A stretch of DNA of 49,134 nt from Candidatus Dormiibacterota bacterium (GCA_955652675.1 CATPBP010000025.1:1-49134), one strand, 5' to 3'. Counted from the first letter of the stretch, positions 14,491 to 23,913 are shown. Translations and numbers: made by a program. Notes: generated from the sequence alone by a model not told the origin.

Positions 14491-15454
14491 GTGGGACGAC
14501 AGCACCCGCGAGCACCGCGCGCACGTCCACCAGCAGCGGACCTGCCTGCGTCACGCGTGCCGCGACCGGGCCGTTTGCCAGCAGCTCCCGCTCCCCATCA
14601 AGCGCCAGGGTGCCGCCGGTCGCATCCAGGCTCACCTCTTCACCCAACTCCAGGCGCCGCCATCTCTTGATGCCCACCCGGGTGGGGAGCCCCGGTGCCA
14701 GGACCGCCCTGACACCTACGGCTCCTGGGCTGGAGTCGAGCTCGATGTAGAGGCCACCCGGCTCGTCGGCCGCCACCGGCCTCAGCGCACCGCCGATGGA
14801 CGAGAGTCCGACCGCCCAGGGCTCTGCTCGCGAGAGAACGACGGCGGTCACCCGCCCCGGATCCCAGATTGCGGCGGCGCCGCGGAAGGCGTCGCGGCAT
14901 GCCGCGGCGTCGATGAGCGCGAAGTCCTCGGTCTCGCCGACCCTCACCTCCACCCGCTTGGCACGGCTCGTCACTGCCGCCACCTCCACCTGCCCGGTGG
15001 CGACCAGGCCGGCCGCCAGCCCGGCAACCGTGCCCTCCACCATGCTGGGGAAGACGTTGTTGGTACCGGTCGAGATTGCAACGATCGGCACGTCGCCGCT
15101 CCCGGCCGCAACCGCGCGGTTGGTGCCGTCTCCGCCCAGCGTCACGATCGCCCCAACCCTCGCCTCGACAAGCCTTCGGGCTGCCTCCGTCGAGTCGCCG
15201 GCTCGGCCCTCGAGGGGGATGCGCAGCGGTTCCAGCCGCAGCCCGGGCGGGCAGCCGTCGGTCGCCGCACCGATTATCCCGACACCATCCGGCAGAAAAA
15301 GGACCTCCTCCACGCCGGCGGCTTCAAGTCCCCGAAGCAGCCGGCGCACGATCGCCGCCTTCTCGTGATGCGGCATCACTGACGCGAACCCGACCAGGCG
15401 CCGGATATCGCGGCCCGCTGCCGGGTTGACGATCAGGCCGATGCTCGGGGTCAT
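14483..15454 (-). CDS. acoX: AcoX-like ATP-NAD kinase family protein
   Basis: A 323-residue protein of the NAD-kinase/diacylglycerol-kinase fold. GLIVNPAAGRD opens the protein, TLGGDGTNRAV (GGDG at 107-110) is the nucleotide-binding signature, and AISTGTNNVFP follows. A C-terminal beta-rich domain has the LALDGERE turn. AcoX proteins are regular members of acetoin dehydrogenase operons. Their role is not settled; a link to NAD(P) supply has been suggested. The ATG at 15454 overlaps the E2 stop (ATGA) and the 3' end overlaps E3, so it is translated with the complex. The operon context supports the AcoX name over a generic NAD kinase. Confidence 0.85.
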   Translation of the reverse strand: MTPSIGLIVNPAAGRDIRRLVGFASVMPHHEKAAIVRRLLRGLEAAGVEEVLFLPDGVGIIGAATDGCPPGLRLEPLRIPLEGRAGDSTEAARRLVEARVGAIVTLGGDGTNRAVAAGSGDVPIVAISTGTNNVFPSMVEGTVAGLAAGLVATGQVEVAAVTSRAKRVEVRVGETEDFALIDAAACRDAFRGAAAIWDPGRVTAVVLSRAEPWAVGLSSIGGALRPVAADEPGGLYIELDSSPGAVGVRAVLAPGLPTRVGIKRWRRLELGEEVSLDATGGTLALDGERELLANGPVAARVTQAGPLLVDVRAVLAGAVVPHV

Positions 15455-16668
15455 CCGGCCAGGCGGGCGGACAGCGCCTGGAGGAAGCGGGCGGCGGGTG
15501 CGCCGTCGACCAGCCGGTGGTCGAAGGTCAGCGACAGCCACATGGTGGGCTGGACGACTACCTCTCCCGCCACGACCACCGGTTTCTCGACGATCCGGCC
15601 GACGCCGAGGATGGCGCACTGCGGCGGATTGACGATCGGGGTGAAGGAGTCGGCCCCGAAGGCGCCCAGGTTGGAGATCGTGAACGTCCCGCCCTCGATC
15701 TCGTCCAGTCCCAGGCCCCCCGCCTGCGCCTTCGCCGCCAGCTCGGTGCGATCCCGCGCGATCTCTACGAGTGACTTGGTGTGCGCGTCGCGAATCACCG
15801 GCACGATCAGGCCGTCCTCCAGCGCCACGGCCACGCCCATGTGCACGGCGTCCGCGACCCGGATGCATTCATCCTCCAGCGTCGAGTTGAGCATCCTGTG
15901 CTCGAGCAGCAGTCGGGCGACCGTGTCCACCAGCAGGTCCGTGTAGCTCAACCGGAGTCCGGTCGCAGCCTCGAATCCCGGTGCCAGCTGACCGCGGCGG
16001 GCTACCAGCCCAGCGACGTCGGCCTCGCGCGAGACGGTGACCTGGGCCATCGTCTGCAGGCTTTCGTGCAGGCGCTCGGCAACCACCCTCCGAATTCCTT
16101 CGAAGGGGATCGCCTCCCCCGCTGGAACCTCCACGAGTGCTTGCTGCGCAGCCGCCGCGGACGGCGGAGCGGAAGCCGCGAAGGCCTCGACGTCATCGGT
16201 GGTGAGCCGCTTGCCAGGTGCCGAGGGAGGCACTCGGGAGATCTCGATGCCGAGGTCGCGGGCCAGCCGGCGCGCAGCCGGCGAAGCAAGCACCTCGGGT
16301 TGAGACCCCGCAGCGGTTCCCACCGGCGCCGTTTCCTTCGCGGCCGGAGAGGCCACCGGGGCTGCGGAAGCAGCGCTCGTCTCGCTCGCGGCAGCCGGCG
16401 TGGGCCCTTCGGGCACGTTCATGGCCTCGCCCGGCTCTCCGATCAGTCCCAGCAGAGCTCCCACCGGCAGCTCGGAGTTCGCCGCGGCCAGCACCTTCCC
16501 GAGCACCCCCGACGCGGGCGCCTCCACGACGGCGTTGATCTTGTCCGTCATGATCTCCAGCAGCGGGGCTCCCTTCTCCACCGGGCCGCCCTCGGCGACC
16601 AGCCAGCTCTTGACCTTGCCCTTCTTCATCGCCATGCCGAGCTTCGGCATCCGGACTTCGGTAGGCAT
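15451..16668 (-). CDS. Dihydrolipoamide acyltransferase (E2) of a 2-oxoacid/acetoin dehydrogenase complex
   Basis: A 405-residue E2. An N-terminal lipoyl domain (1-~80) carries the lipoylated Lys43 in EIMTDKINAVVEA. An Ala/Pro-rich linker follows, then a peripheral-subunit-binding domain (~126-163, LASPAARRLARDLGIEISRV) and the catalytic domain. The active site is DHRLVDG (His384, Asp388), where many homologues read HHRxxDG. It transfers the acyl group from E1 to CoA. It lies 5 bp after E1 beta and overlaps acoX. With an AcoA-like E1 the acyl group would be acetyl from acetoin. Confidence 0.92.
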   Translation of the reverse strand: MPTEVRMPKLGMAMKKGKVKSWLVAEGGPVEKGAPLLEIMTDKINAVVEAPASGVLGKVLAAANSELPVGALLGLIGEPGEAMNVPEGPTPAAASETSAASAAPVASPAAKETAPVGTAAGSQPEVLASPAARRLARDLGIEISRVPPSAPGKRLTTDDVEAFAASAPPSAAAAQQALVEVPAGEAIPFEGIRRVVAERLHESLQTMAQVTVSREADVAGLVARRGQLAPGFEAATGLRLSYTDLLVDTVARLLLEHRMLNSTLEDECIRVADAVHMGVAVALEDGLIVPVIRDAHTKSLVEIARDRTELAAKAQAGGLGLDEIEGGTFTISNLGAFGADSFTPIVNPPQCAILGVGRIVEKPVVVAGEVVVQPTMWLSLTFDHRLVDGAPAARFLQALSARLAG

Positions 16669-16673
16669 GGACG

Positions 16674-17693
16674 TCAGAGCGTGGCCCGAACGGCTTCCGC
16701 CACCTTCTCGGGCGTGGGGACGTAGAAGTCCTCCATGATTGGGGAGAACGGCACCGGCGTGTGCGGAGCTGTGACCATCTGGGGCGGCGCGTCCAGGTCG
16801 TCGAAGGCGCGCGAAGCCACCAGCGCCACCAGGTCGGTGGCCATGGAGCAGCGGGGGTTGTCCTCGTCCACCACGACCAGCCGGCGCGTCTTGCGCACGG
16901 AGGAGAGAATCGTGTCCTCGTCCAGCGGGGACAGCGTCCGTGGGTCCACGACCTCGACGGAGACGCCCTCGGAGGAAAGCGATTCCGCCGCGTCGAGTGC
17001 CATCTGGACCATGCGCCCGATCGCCACCACCGTTACCCGGTCTCCCTCCCGCTTGATGTCCGCCTTGCCCAGCTCGATCAGGTGCTCCCCGGCAGGCACC
17101 TCGCCCTGGACGTCATAGAGAAGCTTGTGCTCGAAGAAGAGCACCGGGTCGTCGTCGCGGATGGCGGCGGCCAGCAGGCCCTTGGCGTCCGCGGGCGTGG
17201 AAGGCACCACTGTCTTCAGCCCCGGCATGTGGGTGAACACGGAGTAGTGGCAGCCCGAATGCTGGCCGGCGGCCCGAAAGCCGGCCCCGATCATGGTGCG
17301 GATCACGACCGGCACCTTGGCCTTGCCGCCGAACATGTATCGGAGCTTCGCCCCCTGGTTGAAGATCTGGTCCATGCAAACGCCGAAGAAGTCGACGAAC
17401 ATGAGCTCGGCCACGGGGCGCAGGCCGGTCGCCGCGGCGCCCACCGCGGCACCGATGTAGCCGGACTCCGAGATCGGGGTGTCAAGCACCCGGTCCCGGC
17501 CGAACTTCTGGACGAGCCCCTTGGTCACGCCGAGCACACCACCCCAGGCGTCCTCCTGATCGAACCCCGGAACGGTGGCGCCGCCGGCGACGTCTTCGCC
17601 CATCAGCAGCACTGATGGATCCCGCTCCATCTCCTGGCTCAAGGCCTCGTTGATCGCCTCTCGAAAGCTGAGCGTACGTACGGCTACGGCCAT
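16674..17693 (-). CDS. acoB: TPP-dependent dehydrogenase E1 component, beta subunit (acetoin dehydrogenase type)
   Basis: A 339-residue E1 beta. Family blocks are the TLSFREAINEALSQEMERD start, VLLMGEDVAGGATVPG, LDTPISESGYIGAAVGAA, AELMFVDFFGVCMDQIFNQ, HSGCHYSVFTHMPGLKTV and VEVVDPRTLSPLDEDTI. It forms the alpha2beta2 E1 heterotetramer with the upstream gene product and completes the thiamine diphosphate site. The ATG at 17693 lies 28 bp after the E1 alpha stop. Branched-chain and pyruvate E1 beta subunits are close relatives. The aco naming rests on the AcoA-like alpha subunit and the acoX neighbour. Confidence 0.88.
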   Translation of the reverse strand: MAVAVRTLSFREAINEALSQEMERDPSVLLMGEDVAGGATVPGFDQEDAWGGVLGVTKGLVQKFGRDRVLDTPISESGYIGAAVGAAATGLRPVAELMFVDFFGVCMDQIFNQGAKLRYMFGGKAKVPVVIRTMIGAGFRAAGQHSGCHYSVFTHMPGLKTVVPSTPADAKGLLAAAIRDDDPVLFFEHKLLYDVQGEVPAGEHLIELGKADIKREGDRVTVVAIGRMVQMALDAAESLSSEGVSVEVVDPRTLSPLDEDTILSSVRKTRRLVVVDEDNPRCSMATDLVALVASRAFDDLDAPPQMVTAPHTPVPFSPIMEDFYVPTPEKVAEAVRATL

Positions 17694-17721
17694 CAGTCCT
17701 CTCTCCTACAGGTCCGCGCTG

Positions 17722-18690
17722 TCAGCGGTAGGCGACGTAGACGTCGGTCAGGGCGTCTTCGGGCGCCGGCTGGGGGCTCGCCTCGGCGAATTCGATCGCG
17801 TCCTCCACCTTCTTTTTGACGTCGGCGTCGATTCGGTCGACGTCCTCCTTCTGCAGGAGTTCCCGGTCCTGGGCCTGCCTGGCGAAGGTGGTCAGGGGGT
17901 CGTGCTCCCGGTAGGCCGCCGACTGCTCAGCGGTCCGGTAGGTGATCTGGTCGCCCTCGAAGTGGCCGAAGTAACGCCACGTCTTCGCCTCCAGCAGGCT
18001 CGGGCCGTCGCCCCGACGGGCACGAGCGATGGCTTCTCCGGCGGCCTCGTAGACGGCAACCACATCGTAGCCATCGACCGTCACGCCCGGGATGTTGTAG
18101 GAAGCCGCCCGATCGGCGATGCTGGTGGCCGCGCAGTGGTAGCTGACGGGGGTTGACTCGGCGAACTGGTTGTTCTCGCAGACGAAGACGACGGGCAGCT
18201 TCCAGATCGCAGCCAGGTTCATCGCCTCGTGCGTGGTGCCCTGCTCGGCGGCACCGTCGCCGAAGAAGCACACAGCCACCGCTCCGCTGCCCTGCACCTT
18301 GGCTGTCAGAGCCGCTCCGGCCGCAAGCGGCGGGCCGCCGCCCACGATGCCGTTGGCTCCCAGCATGCCCTTGGACACGTCGGCGATGTGCATTGAGCCA
18401 CCCTTGCCCTTGCAGCTTCCGCCCAGGCGGCCGAAGAGCTCAGCCATCATCTCGCCCGGATCGACCCCTTTGGCGATGCAGTGGCCGTGTCCGCGGTGGG
18501 TGGACGTGATGAAGTCGCCGTCGTTCAGGTGGGTGCAGATGCCGACCGCGACGGCCTCCTCGCCGGCGTAGAGGTGAACGAAGCCGGCGATCCGGCCGTC
18601 TGCGAAGAGCTGGGCGACCCTCTCCTCGAAGACCCTGATCAAGGCCATGCGTTCGTAGATCCAGACCGCCCTGTCTCGCGTAATTTCCAC
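17722..18690 (-). CDS. acoA: TPP-dependent acetoin dehydrogenase E1 component, alpha subunit
   Basis: A 322-residue E1 alpha. It contains HLYAGEEAVAVGICTHL, STHRGHGHCIAKG, GSMHIADVSKGMLGANGIVG and the TPP/Mg motif from CFFGDGAAEQGT to VFVCENNQFAEST. The MHIADVSKGMLGANG and NLAAIWKLPV stretches resemble AcoA more than pyruvate E1 alpha. It cleaves acetoin to acetaldehyde plus an acetyl group passed to E2-lipoate. GTG at 18690 has GGGGG about 8 nt upstream; longer frames reach into the divergent promoter region. It is the first gene of the five-gene operon and faces away from proline dehydrogenase. Specificity for acetoin is inferred. Confidence 0.88.
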   Translation of the reverse strand: MEITRDRAVWIYERMALIRVFEERVAQLFADGRIAGFVHLYAGEEAVAVGICTHLNDGDFITSTHRGHGHCIAKGVDPGEMMAELFGRLGGSCKGKGGSMHIADVSKGMLGANGIVGGGPPLAAGAALTAKVQGSGAVAVCFFGDGAAEQGTTHEAMNLAAIWKLPVVFVCENNQFAESTPVSYHCAATSIADRAASYNIPGVTVDGYDVVAVYEAAGEAIARARRGDGPSLLEAKTWRYFGHFEGDQITYRTAEQSAAYREHDPLTTFARQAQDRELLQKEDVDRIDADVKKKVEDAIEFAEASPQPAPEDALTDVYVAYR

Positions 18691-18831
18691 TGCCGAACCC
18701 CCAGTTCTCTGAACCGCCCTCCGCCAATGGCTGACTAGAGGGATACACCTCGCGCGGCCTTCGGTCAACCGTTTGCAGCAGTGCTCGCGACTGCCGACGG
18801 CAGTGCAATTCGAGGTGTACGCTTCCGCAGG

Positions 18832-19749
18832 ATGAGCGTGACCCGGCGAGCCCTTCTCTGGCTCGGCGGCCGCCCCGGTGCCCAGCGGATCGTCCAGCGG
18901 ACTCCTCTGTCGCGGTCGATGGTCCGCCGATTTGTCGCCGGCGACACCCTTCAGGACGCCCTGCATGTGATCGCTCGTGAGAACCGCTCAGGAATCGGAG
19001 GGATCCTGGACGAGCTCGGGGAGGGAGTGCACGAGACCGCCATGGCCGAGCGAGCCGCCGCGGACTACGCCGCCGCGCTGCAAGCCTCCCGGCAGCAGGC
19101 GGTCGACACGACGGTGGCGGTCAAGCTCACCCAGCTCGGCTTGCTCATCGACCAGGAGGGCTGCTTGAGCCGCATTGCGTCTTTATGCGACCAGGCGGAG
19201 GGCGCAGGAATGCGTCTCGAGATCGACATGGAGCATTCCGATGTGGTCGACGCCACGCTGCAGGTCTACCGCCGGCTCGCCGCCTCTCACGCTCCGCCGC
19301 GGCTGGCCGTCCAGGCCTATCTCCACCGAACGCCGGGAGACCTGCGCTCCCTGGCGGAGCTGGGGACGCCCATCCGCCTGGTCAAGGGCGCCTACTCCGA
19401 GCCCGAGGACCGGGCTCTGCAGTCCCAGGAGGAGCTCTCGGCGCGCTACAGGGAGCTGACCGACTGGCTCTTCGACCACCATCCGGACCCCGCCTTCGGG
19501 ACGCACGACGGCGCCATGATCGGCTACGCGCAGACCGCCGCCCGGCGGCGCGGGCTGGGCCGGCAGAGCTTCGAAGTGCAGATGCTGTACGGCGTCCGTC
19601 GCGACCTGCAGCAGGAACTGGCCCGAGCGGGCTACCGGGTGCGGGTCTACGTACCCTTCGGCTCGGCCTGGTACCCCTACCTGCTCCGGCGCCTGGCCGA
19701 ACGCCCCGCCAACCTACGCTTCTTCCTCCGCTCCCTGGGCCCCGGCTAA
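18832..19749 (+). CDS. Proline dehydrogenase
   Basis: A 305-residue monofunctional FAD-dependent proline dehydrogenase, oxidising L-proline to pyrroline-5-carboxylate at the membrane face. Barrel motifs visible are TVAVKLTQLGLLID, RLEIDMEHSDVVDATL, RLAVQAYLHRTPGDL, IRLVKGAYSEPED, FGTHDGAMI, SFEVQMLYGVR and the substrate-binding RVRVYVPFGSAWYPYLLRR. No partner P5C dehydrogenase is in the window. ATG 18832 gives the usual length. It lacks a strong ribosome-binding site and has TACGCT 8 nt upstream. An earlier GTG at 18781 lies in the divergent promoter region shared with acoA. Confidence 0.93.
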   Translation: MSVTRRALLWLGGRPGAQRIVQRTPLSRSMVRRFVAGDTLQDALHVIARENRSGIGGILDELGEGVHETAMAERAAADYAAALQASRQQAVDTTVAVKLTQLGLLIDQEGCLSRIASLCDQAEGAGMRLEIDMEHSDVVDATLQVYRRLAASHAPPRLAVQAYLHRTPGDLRSLAELGTPIRLVKGAYSEPEDRALQSQEELSARYRELTDWLFDHHPDPAFGTHDGAMIGYAQTAARRRGLGRQSFEVQMLYGVRRDLQQELARAGYRVRVYVPFGSAWYPYLLRRLAERPANLRFFLRSLGPG

Positions 19750-19766
19750 AAGATCGTTCCCTCCCC

Positions 19767-20627
19767 CTAGACGAAGATTGGCTCGAGGCGGGACCGTTCG
19801 ACCACCGCTTTCATCTCCGCGTCCTCGGCTGGACGTTCGAAGCGGCTGGCGGCGTCCAGCATCTTGGGCAGCACATCGACGTCGCCGAGCGAGTTGACGA
19901 AGATGCCCGGCCGGCCGAGCGCCCACCAGACGGCGATGTCTATGTCCCCCTGCGCGTCCAGCGGCTCATACCAGGTGGACCGGGTGTGCGGGCGTCCCAG
20001 CCAGGGCCGCAGCGCCATCGACTTGATCGTTTGCACGGCGACCCGACGCTCGCCGCAGGTCTCGACCAGCGCGTTGAAGTTCTCGGCGTAGTAGGGGAGC
20101 TGCATGGTCGGGTAGTTGTAGGGGAGCAGCACCGAGTCGAAGTCGAAGCGCTCCAGACTGCGCCGGTGCCCGGCTGCGATCTGCACGCCGTGCCCGGTGA
20201 CACCGATCCAACGCAGCAGTCCCTGCTCCCTCGCCTCCGCGGCAGCTTCCAGGGCACCCCCTGGGCTCAGAGCGGTGTCCCACTCGATCGGGTCAGCGAG
20301 GCTGTGCAGCTGCCAGAGGTCAACATGGTCGACGCCCATTCGGTCAAGGGACCTGTGCAGCTGCTCACGAGCCGCCTCGGCGGTGCGGCCGTCGGTTTTG
20401 GTGGCCAGAAAAAACCTGCCTGGGTGCTCTCGAAGCCAGGGCCGGATCCGCACCTCGGCCTCCCCGTAGCCGGCCGCGACATCGATGTGGTTCACGCCGT
20501 AGCGGAGCAGGACCTCCAGCGTACGGTCGGCGGTGTCCTGGCTGACACTGCCCAGCGCCGCGCCGCCAAAGACGACGCGCGTGCTCTTGTGGCCGGTTCT
20601 TCCGAAATCGAGTGTCGGTATAGGCAT
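19767..20627 (-). CDS. Aldo/keto reductase
   Basis: A 286-residue (beta/alpha)8 NADPH-dependent oxidoreductase. The catalytic tetrad is visible: Asp49 and Tyr54 in [12 protein letters not shown], Lys77 in FLATKTDGR and His108 in LWQLHSL. The C-terminal part has [20 protein letters not shown] at 20627 follows a GGAGGGAGTG ribosome-binding site. It is convergent with proline dehydrogenase (17-bp gap containing a C-rich half of the dispersed repeat) and divergent from the PQQ-type dehydrogenase. It belongs to the general aldo/keto reductase family and no substrate can be given. Confidence 0.92.
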   Translation of the reverse strand: MPIPTLDFGRTGHKSTRVVFGGAALGSVSQDTADRTLEVLLRYGVNHIDVAAGYGEAEVRIRPWLREHPGRFFLATKTDGRTAEAAREQLHRSLDRMGVDHVDLWQLHSLADPIEWDTALSPGGALEAAAEAREQGLLRWIGVTGHGVQIAAGHRRSLERFDFDSVLLPYNYPTMQLPYYAENFNALVETCGERRVAVQTIKSMALRPWLGRPHTRSTWYEPLDAQGDIDIAVWWALGRPGIFVNSLGDVDVLPKMLDAASRFERPAEDAEMKAVVERSRLEPIFV

Positions 20628-20714
20628 CACTCCCTCCAAACCAGATCTCGTACCCGTCCGGCATCGCGAACTCGCATCCTCACCTGAAAGATAGAGCCCG
20701 AAGACCTCCGTGGG

Positions 20715-20720
20715 TAACCT
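20715..20720 (+). promoter_or_regulatory. -10 hexamer of the PQQ-type dehydrogenase gene
   Basis: TAACCT lies exactly 6 nt before the GTG at 20727. No ribosome-binding site is present, so a leaderless transcript is likely. Confidence 0.4.
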
Positions 20721-20726
20721 TGCCAA

Positions 20727-21902
20727 GTGCGCCGGCTGGTGGTGGGCTCGATAACGGGGATCATGGTCTTGCTGCAGCTCGCCTGCGTCCAGGCGGGCGG
20801 GGCCGGGACGCCGCCGGGCAAGGCCGTCACGGCCAGTCCCTCCAGGACAGTCACAGAACTCGGCGGTGCTCATATCCGACTCTCCGAGGTGGCCACGGCC
20901 AGCTCTCCGACTGGGATGGCGGTTCGGAACGGTGACTCGGCGATCTACTTCATCGAGCAGGGTGGCCGGGTCCGCCGTTTCCACGACGGGCAGCTCGATG
21001 GCCAGCCGGTGCTGGACATCAGCCACATGCTCCACAGCGGGGGCGAGCAGGGCCTGCTGGGCATAGCCTTCTCGCCGGACGGCGGCTACATGTACCTGGA
21101 CTACACCGACACCGCAGGGGACACGCGGATCGTGGAGTACGCCGTGCGGGGCGGCGTGGATCAGTCGAGCCGCCGCGAGCTGCTCTTCGTCAAGCAGCCT
21201 TATCCCAACCACAACGGCGGTCAGCTTGCCTTCGGGCCCGATGGCGATCTCTACATCGGGCTGGGCGACGGGGGCAGCGAGGGCGATCCCCACGACAACG
21301 GCCAGTCACTGCGCACGCTGCTGGGCAAGATCCTTCGGATCTCATCCCGGCCGGCGGGGGGCAAGCCGTACGGCATTCCGCCCGGCAATCCCTTCGCCGG
21401 TCGCAGCGACGCCCTGCCCGAGATCTGGGCCTATGGGCTGCGAAATCCCTGGCGGTTCTCCTTCGACCCCGCGACGGGCGACCTCTGGATAGCTGACGTG
21501 GGCCAGGATTCCTGGGAGGAGATCGACCGCCAGCCCGCGGGCAGCAGCGGAGGGCAGAACTACGGCTGGAACCGCCTGGAGGGCACCCATCCCTACCACG
21601 GCCAGGCTCCCTCAGGGGCGGTGCCACCCGTCGTCGAGTACTCGCACGACGGCGGCGCCTGCTCTGTGACCGGCGGCTACGTCTACAGGGCCTCGGCCCT
21701 GCCGCAGCTCCGCGGCTCCTACCTATACGGCGACTACTGCGCCGGCTGGCTGGCCGCGGTGGCCACCAGCGGCGACAGCGTGAGCCAGCCGAGACAGCTT
21801 GGAGTCCGGGTACCGCAGCTGTCCTCCTTCGGAGTCGACCAGGCCGGCGCCATCTATGCCTTGTCCCTCGACGGTCCGATCTACCGATTCGTCCCCGCCT
21901 GA
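20727..21902 (+). CDS. PQQ-dependent sugar dehydrogenase-like secreted lipoprotein
   Basis: A 391-residue six-bladed beta-propeller of the soluble glucose/aldose sugar dehydrogenase family. The signal peptide ends in the lipobox LQLAC (Cys20). Landmarks are [18 protein letters not shown], the calcium/PQQ-site block [15 protein letters not shown] followed by [28 protein letters not shown] and [15 protein letters not shown]. It would oxidise aldoses outside the cytoplasm and pass electrons on. PQQ dependence is inferred from the family. The gene is followed 59 bp later by an alditol oxidase on the same strand, suggesting a small polyol/sugar oxidation unit. Confidence 0.9.
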   Translation: MRRLVVGSITGIMVLLQLACVQAGGAGTPPGKAVTASPSRTVTELGGAHIRLSEVATASSPTGMAVRNGDSAIYFIEQGGRVRRFHDGQLDGQPVLDISHMLHSGGEQGLLGIAFSPDGGYMYLDYTDTAGDTRIVEYAVRGGVDQSSRRELLFVKQPYPNHNGGQLAFGPDGDLYIGLGDGGSEGDPHDNGQSLRTLLGKILRISSRPAGGKPYGIPPGNPFAGRSDALPEIWAYGLRNPWRFSFDPATGDLWIADVGQDSWEEIDRQPAGSSGGQNYGWNRLEGTHPYHGQAPSGAVPPVVEYSHDGGACSVTGGYVYRASALPQLRGSYLYGDYCAGWLAAVATSGDSVSQPRQLGVRVPQLSSFGVDQAGAIYALSLDGPIYRFVPA

Positions 21903-21961
21903 TCGCTGTCTGAACAGCCCTCCGCCGGTACAGATCCGAACGCAAGTGCTTGAATCACCAT

Positions 21962-23221
21962 ATGCGGACTTCCCGACCGGAGACCAACTGGGCGGGCAGC
22001 TACGAATATCAGAGCACCGAGCTGCACCGGCCCTCCACCGTGGAGCAGCTGCAGGAGATCATCGCCGGCGCGCCCAACGTGCACGTGCTCGGCTCACGGC
22101 ACTCGTTCAACGGCATCGCGGATTCTGCCGAGATGATCACCCTCCGCGAGCTGCCCTCCGACGTGACCGTCGACCACGCGCAGGGCACAGTCGGGTTCGG
22201 GGCTGGCCTCACCTATGGTGAGCTCGCCGCGGCGCTGAGGGCGGAGGGCCTCGCTCTGCACAACCTCGCCTCGCTGCCGCACATCTCCGTCGCAGGTGCC
22301 GTCATGACCGCGACACACGGCTCGGGCGACAAGAACGGAAACCTGGCGACTGCCGTCGCGGGCCTGGAGATGGTGACCTCGACGGGCGAGGTCGTCACCG
22401 CATCCCGAGGGGACGCCGACTTCGACGGCCTGGTCGTCGGCCTCGGTGCGGTGGGCGCGGTGACCCGCCTCATCCTTGACGTGGAGACCGCCTACGAGGT
22501 GCGGACACGAGCGTTCGAGGGCCTCGGCTGGAAGGCCCTGTTCGACCATTTCGACGAGATCAGCGCCTCTGGCTACAGCGTGAGCGTCTTCACCCGCTGG
22601 GGCGACGACGTAGACCAGGTCTGGGTCAAGAGCCGGGTGACGGACGCGCCTGAGGTTGAGCGCGGCGACCTTTTCGGCGCGGTCGCGTCGACAGTGGAGC
22701 GGCACCCGGTTCTCGGTCTCGACCCGACCAACTGCTCGCCGCAGCTGGGGCGCCCCGGTCTCTGGTCCGAGCGCCTGCCACACTTCCGCATGGAGTTCAC
22801 ACCGAGCACTGGAGAGGAGCTCCAGTCCGAGTACGTTGTGGCGCGCCGGCACACGCTGGCCGCGATCGAGAGCCTGCGCGGCCTGGGAGACAGGATGCGA
22901 GGGGTCCTTCAGGTCTGCGAAATGCGCACCGTGGCCGCGGACAGGTTGTGGATGAGCATGCAGTACGGGCAGGACACCACCTGCTTCCACTTCACCTGGA
23001 TGCCCGACCAGGACAAGGTCGAGCAGGTGCTGCTCGACCTCGAGGCAGCTCTCGCCCCCTTCGAGGCGCGCCCGCACTGGGGCAAGGTCTTCCTGGCCGA
23101 TGCCGCCGCGATCGCTCCCCTCTACGAGCGCCGGCCGGACTTCATCCGCCTGCTCGAGCGGCTAGATCCCCGCGGTGCCTTCCGCAACCCCTGGCTGAAG
23201 AAGCACGTGTTCGGCGAGTGA
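21962..23221 (+). CDS. Alditol oxidase-like FAD-dependent oxidase
   Basis: A 419-residue VAO-family flavoprotein. The FAD-binding half carries VHVLGSRHSFNGIAD, where His47 is in the position of the covalently flavinylated His of Streptomyces alditol oxidase. Next come LASLPHISVAGAVMTATHGSG and VVGLGAVGAVTRL. The C-terminal ALO-type domain ends ARPHWGKVFL and LDPRGAFRNPWLKKHVFG. It oxidises terminal hydroxyls of polyols such as xylitol or sorbitol with O2, giving H2O2. Length matches the family. ATG at 21962 is preferred over TTG at 21950. It is cytoplasmic, with no signal peptide. Confidence 0.9.
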   Translation: MRTSRPETNWAGSYEYQSTELHRPSTVEQLQEIIAGAPNVHVLGSRHSFNGIADSAEMITLRELPSDVTVDHAQGTVGFGAGLTYGELAAALRAEGLALHNLASLPHISVAGAVMTATHGSGDKNGNLATAVAGLEMVTSTGEVVTASRGDADFDGLVVGLGAVGAVTRLILDVETAYEVRTRAFEGLGWKALFDHFDEISASGYSVSVFTRWGDDVDQVWVKSRVTDAPEVERGDLFGAVASTVERHPVLGLDPTNCSPQLGRPGLWSERLPHFRMEFTPSTGEELQSEYVVARRHTLAAIESLRGLGDRMRGVLQVCEMRTVAADRLWMSMQYGQDTTCFHFTWMPDQDKVEQVLLDLEAALAPFEARPHWGKVFLADAAAIAPLYERRPDFIRLLERLDPRGAFRNPWLKKHVFGE

Positions 23222-23440
23222 TGAGCCGCTGAGCGGTGCCAGTCCGACCCGTCAGGCTTAACAAGCAAGTCCATGGCAAGAACCGCAGAGGAGATCCTGG
23301 AAGGTGTGCGGCGGATGCGCTCTTGGCCAGGTCAGGCAGAAGGACTTGAGAACGGACCGCCCCGGGCGCGGCTTACACGGGACACAAGGGGCTGTTGCCG
23401 CTTCGGCGCTGGTCTGGCTCCCTCGATCCGGGAGCTGAGG

Positions 23441-23908
23441 ATGGACCTGCGGGTCGAAGAGATCATCGACCAGCCCTACGCGTCAGTCCAGAAGGCGCTG
23501 CTTGCTGATCCGGGAAAGTGGCTTCCGAGCCTCGCCAATGATGCCGGAAAGCGGCTGATCACGGAACTCGCAGTGCATATTGGGAGCGCTCGGGTGGCGC
23601 GTACGGTCGAGGTGGAGGTCGCGCCCCCAACCATCTATCCCGATCGATCAGAGATCTTCATTTCCTGGAAGTCGGCTGGCATGCCTTCCCTCTTTCCCGA
23701 GCTGCGAGGCCAGTTCGAGCTGGCCGCTGTTGAGGCTGGACGTTCTCGTCTGTCCTTTGAAGCCAGCTATGAGCCACCTGGGCGGCTCGCTGGCCAGCTG
23801 GTCGATCAAGCGCTGATGCACCGCGTCGCCGAGGCCTCCGTCCGAGAGTTCGTGCTACGGACCGCAGAGGCCCTCGGCCGTCGAGCCAAGGCCGTCAAGC
23901 CGGACTGA
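23441..23908 (+). CDS. SRPBCC/START-like domain protein
   Basis: A 155-residue protein with the helix-grip layout of the Bet v1/polyketide-cyclase superfamily. An N-terminal strand (LRVEEIIDQPYASVQKALL) and antiparallel strands around EIFISWKSAG and FELAAVEAGRSRLSFEASYEP are visible, then a long C-terminal helix from residue ~115 on. ATG 23441 has GGGAG upstream. A longer frame from 23273 would add 56 residues that look non-coding. The 219 bp before it (23222-23440) hold no other gene I can support. It converges on the antiporter with a 5-bp gap. Ligand unknown. Confidence 0.7.
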   Translation: MDLRVEEIIDQPYASVQKALLADPGKWLPSLANDAGKRLITELAVHIGSARVARTVEVEVAPPTIYPDRSEIFISWKSAGMPSLFPELRGQFELAAVEAGRSRLSFEASYEPPGRLAGQLVDQALMHRVAEASVREFVLRTAEALGRRAKAVKPD

Positions 23909-23913
23909 CAGCC

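Noticed and set aside
23273-23440. N-terminal extension of the START-like protein from ATG 23273
   Set aside because: The added 56 residues look non-coding, and ATG 23441 has a better ribosome-binding site and the expected domain start.
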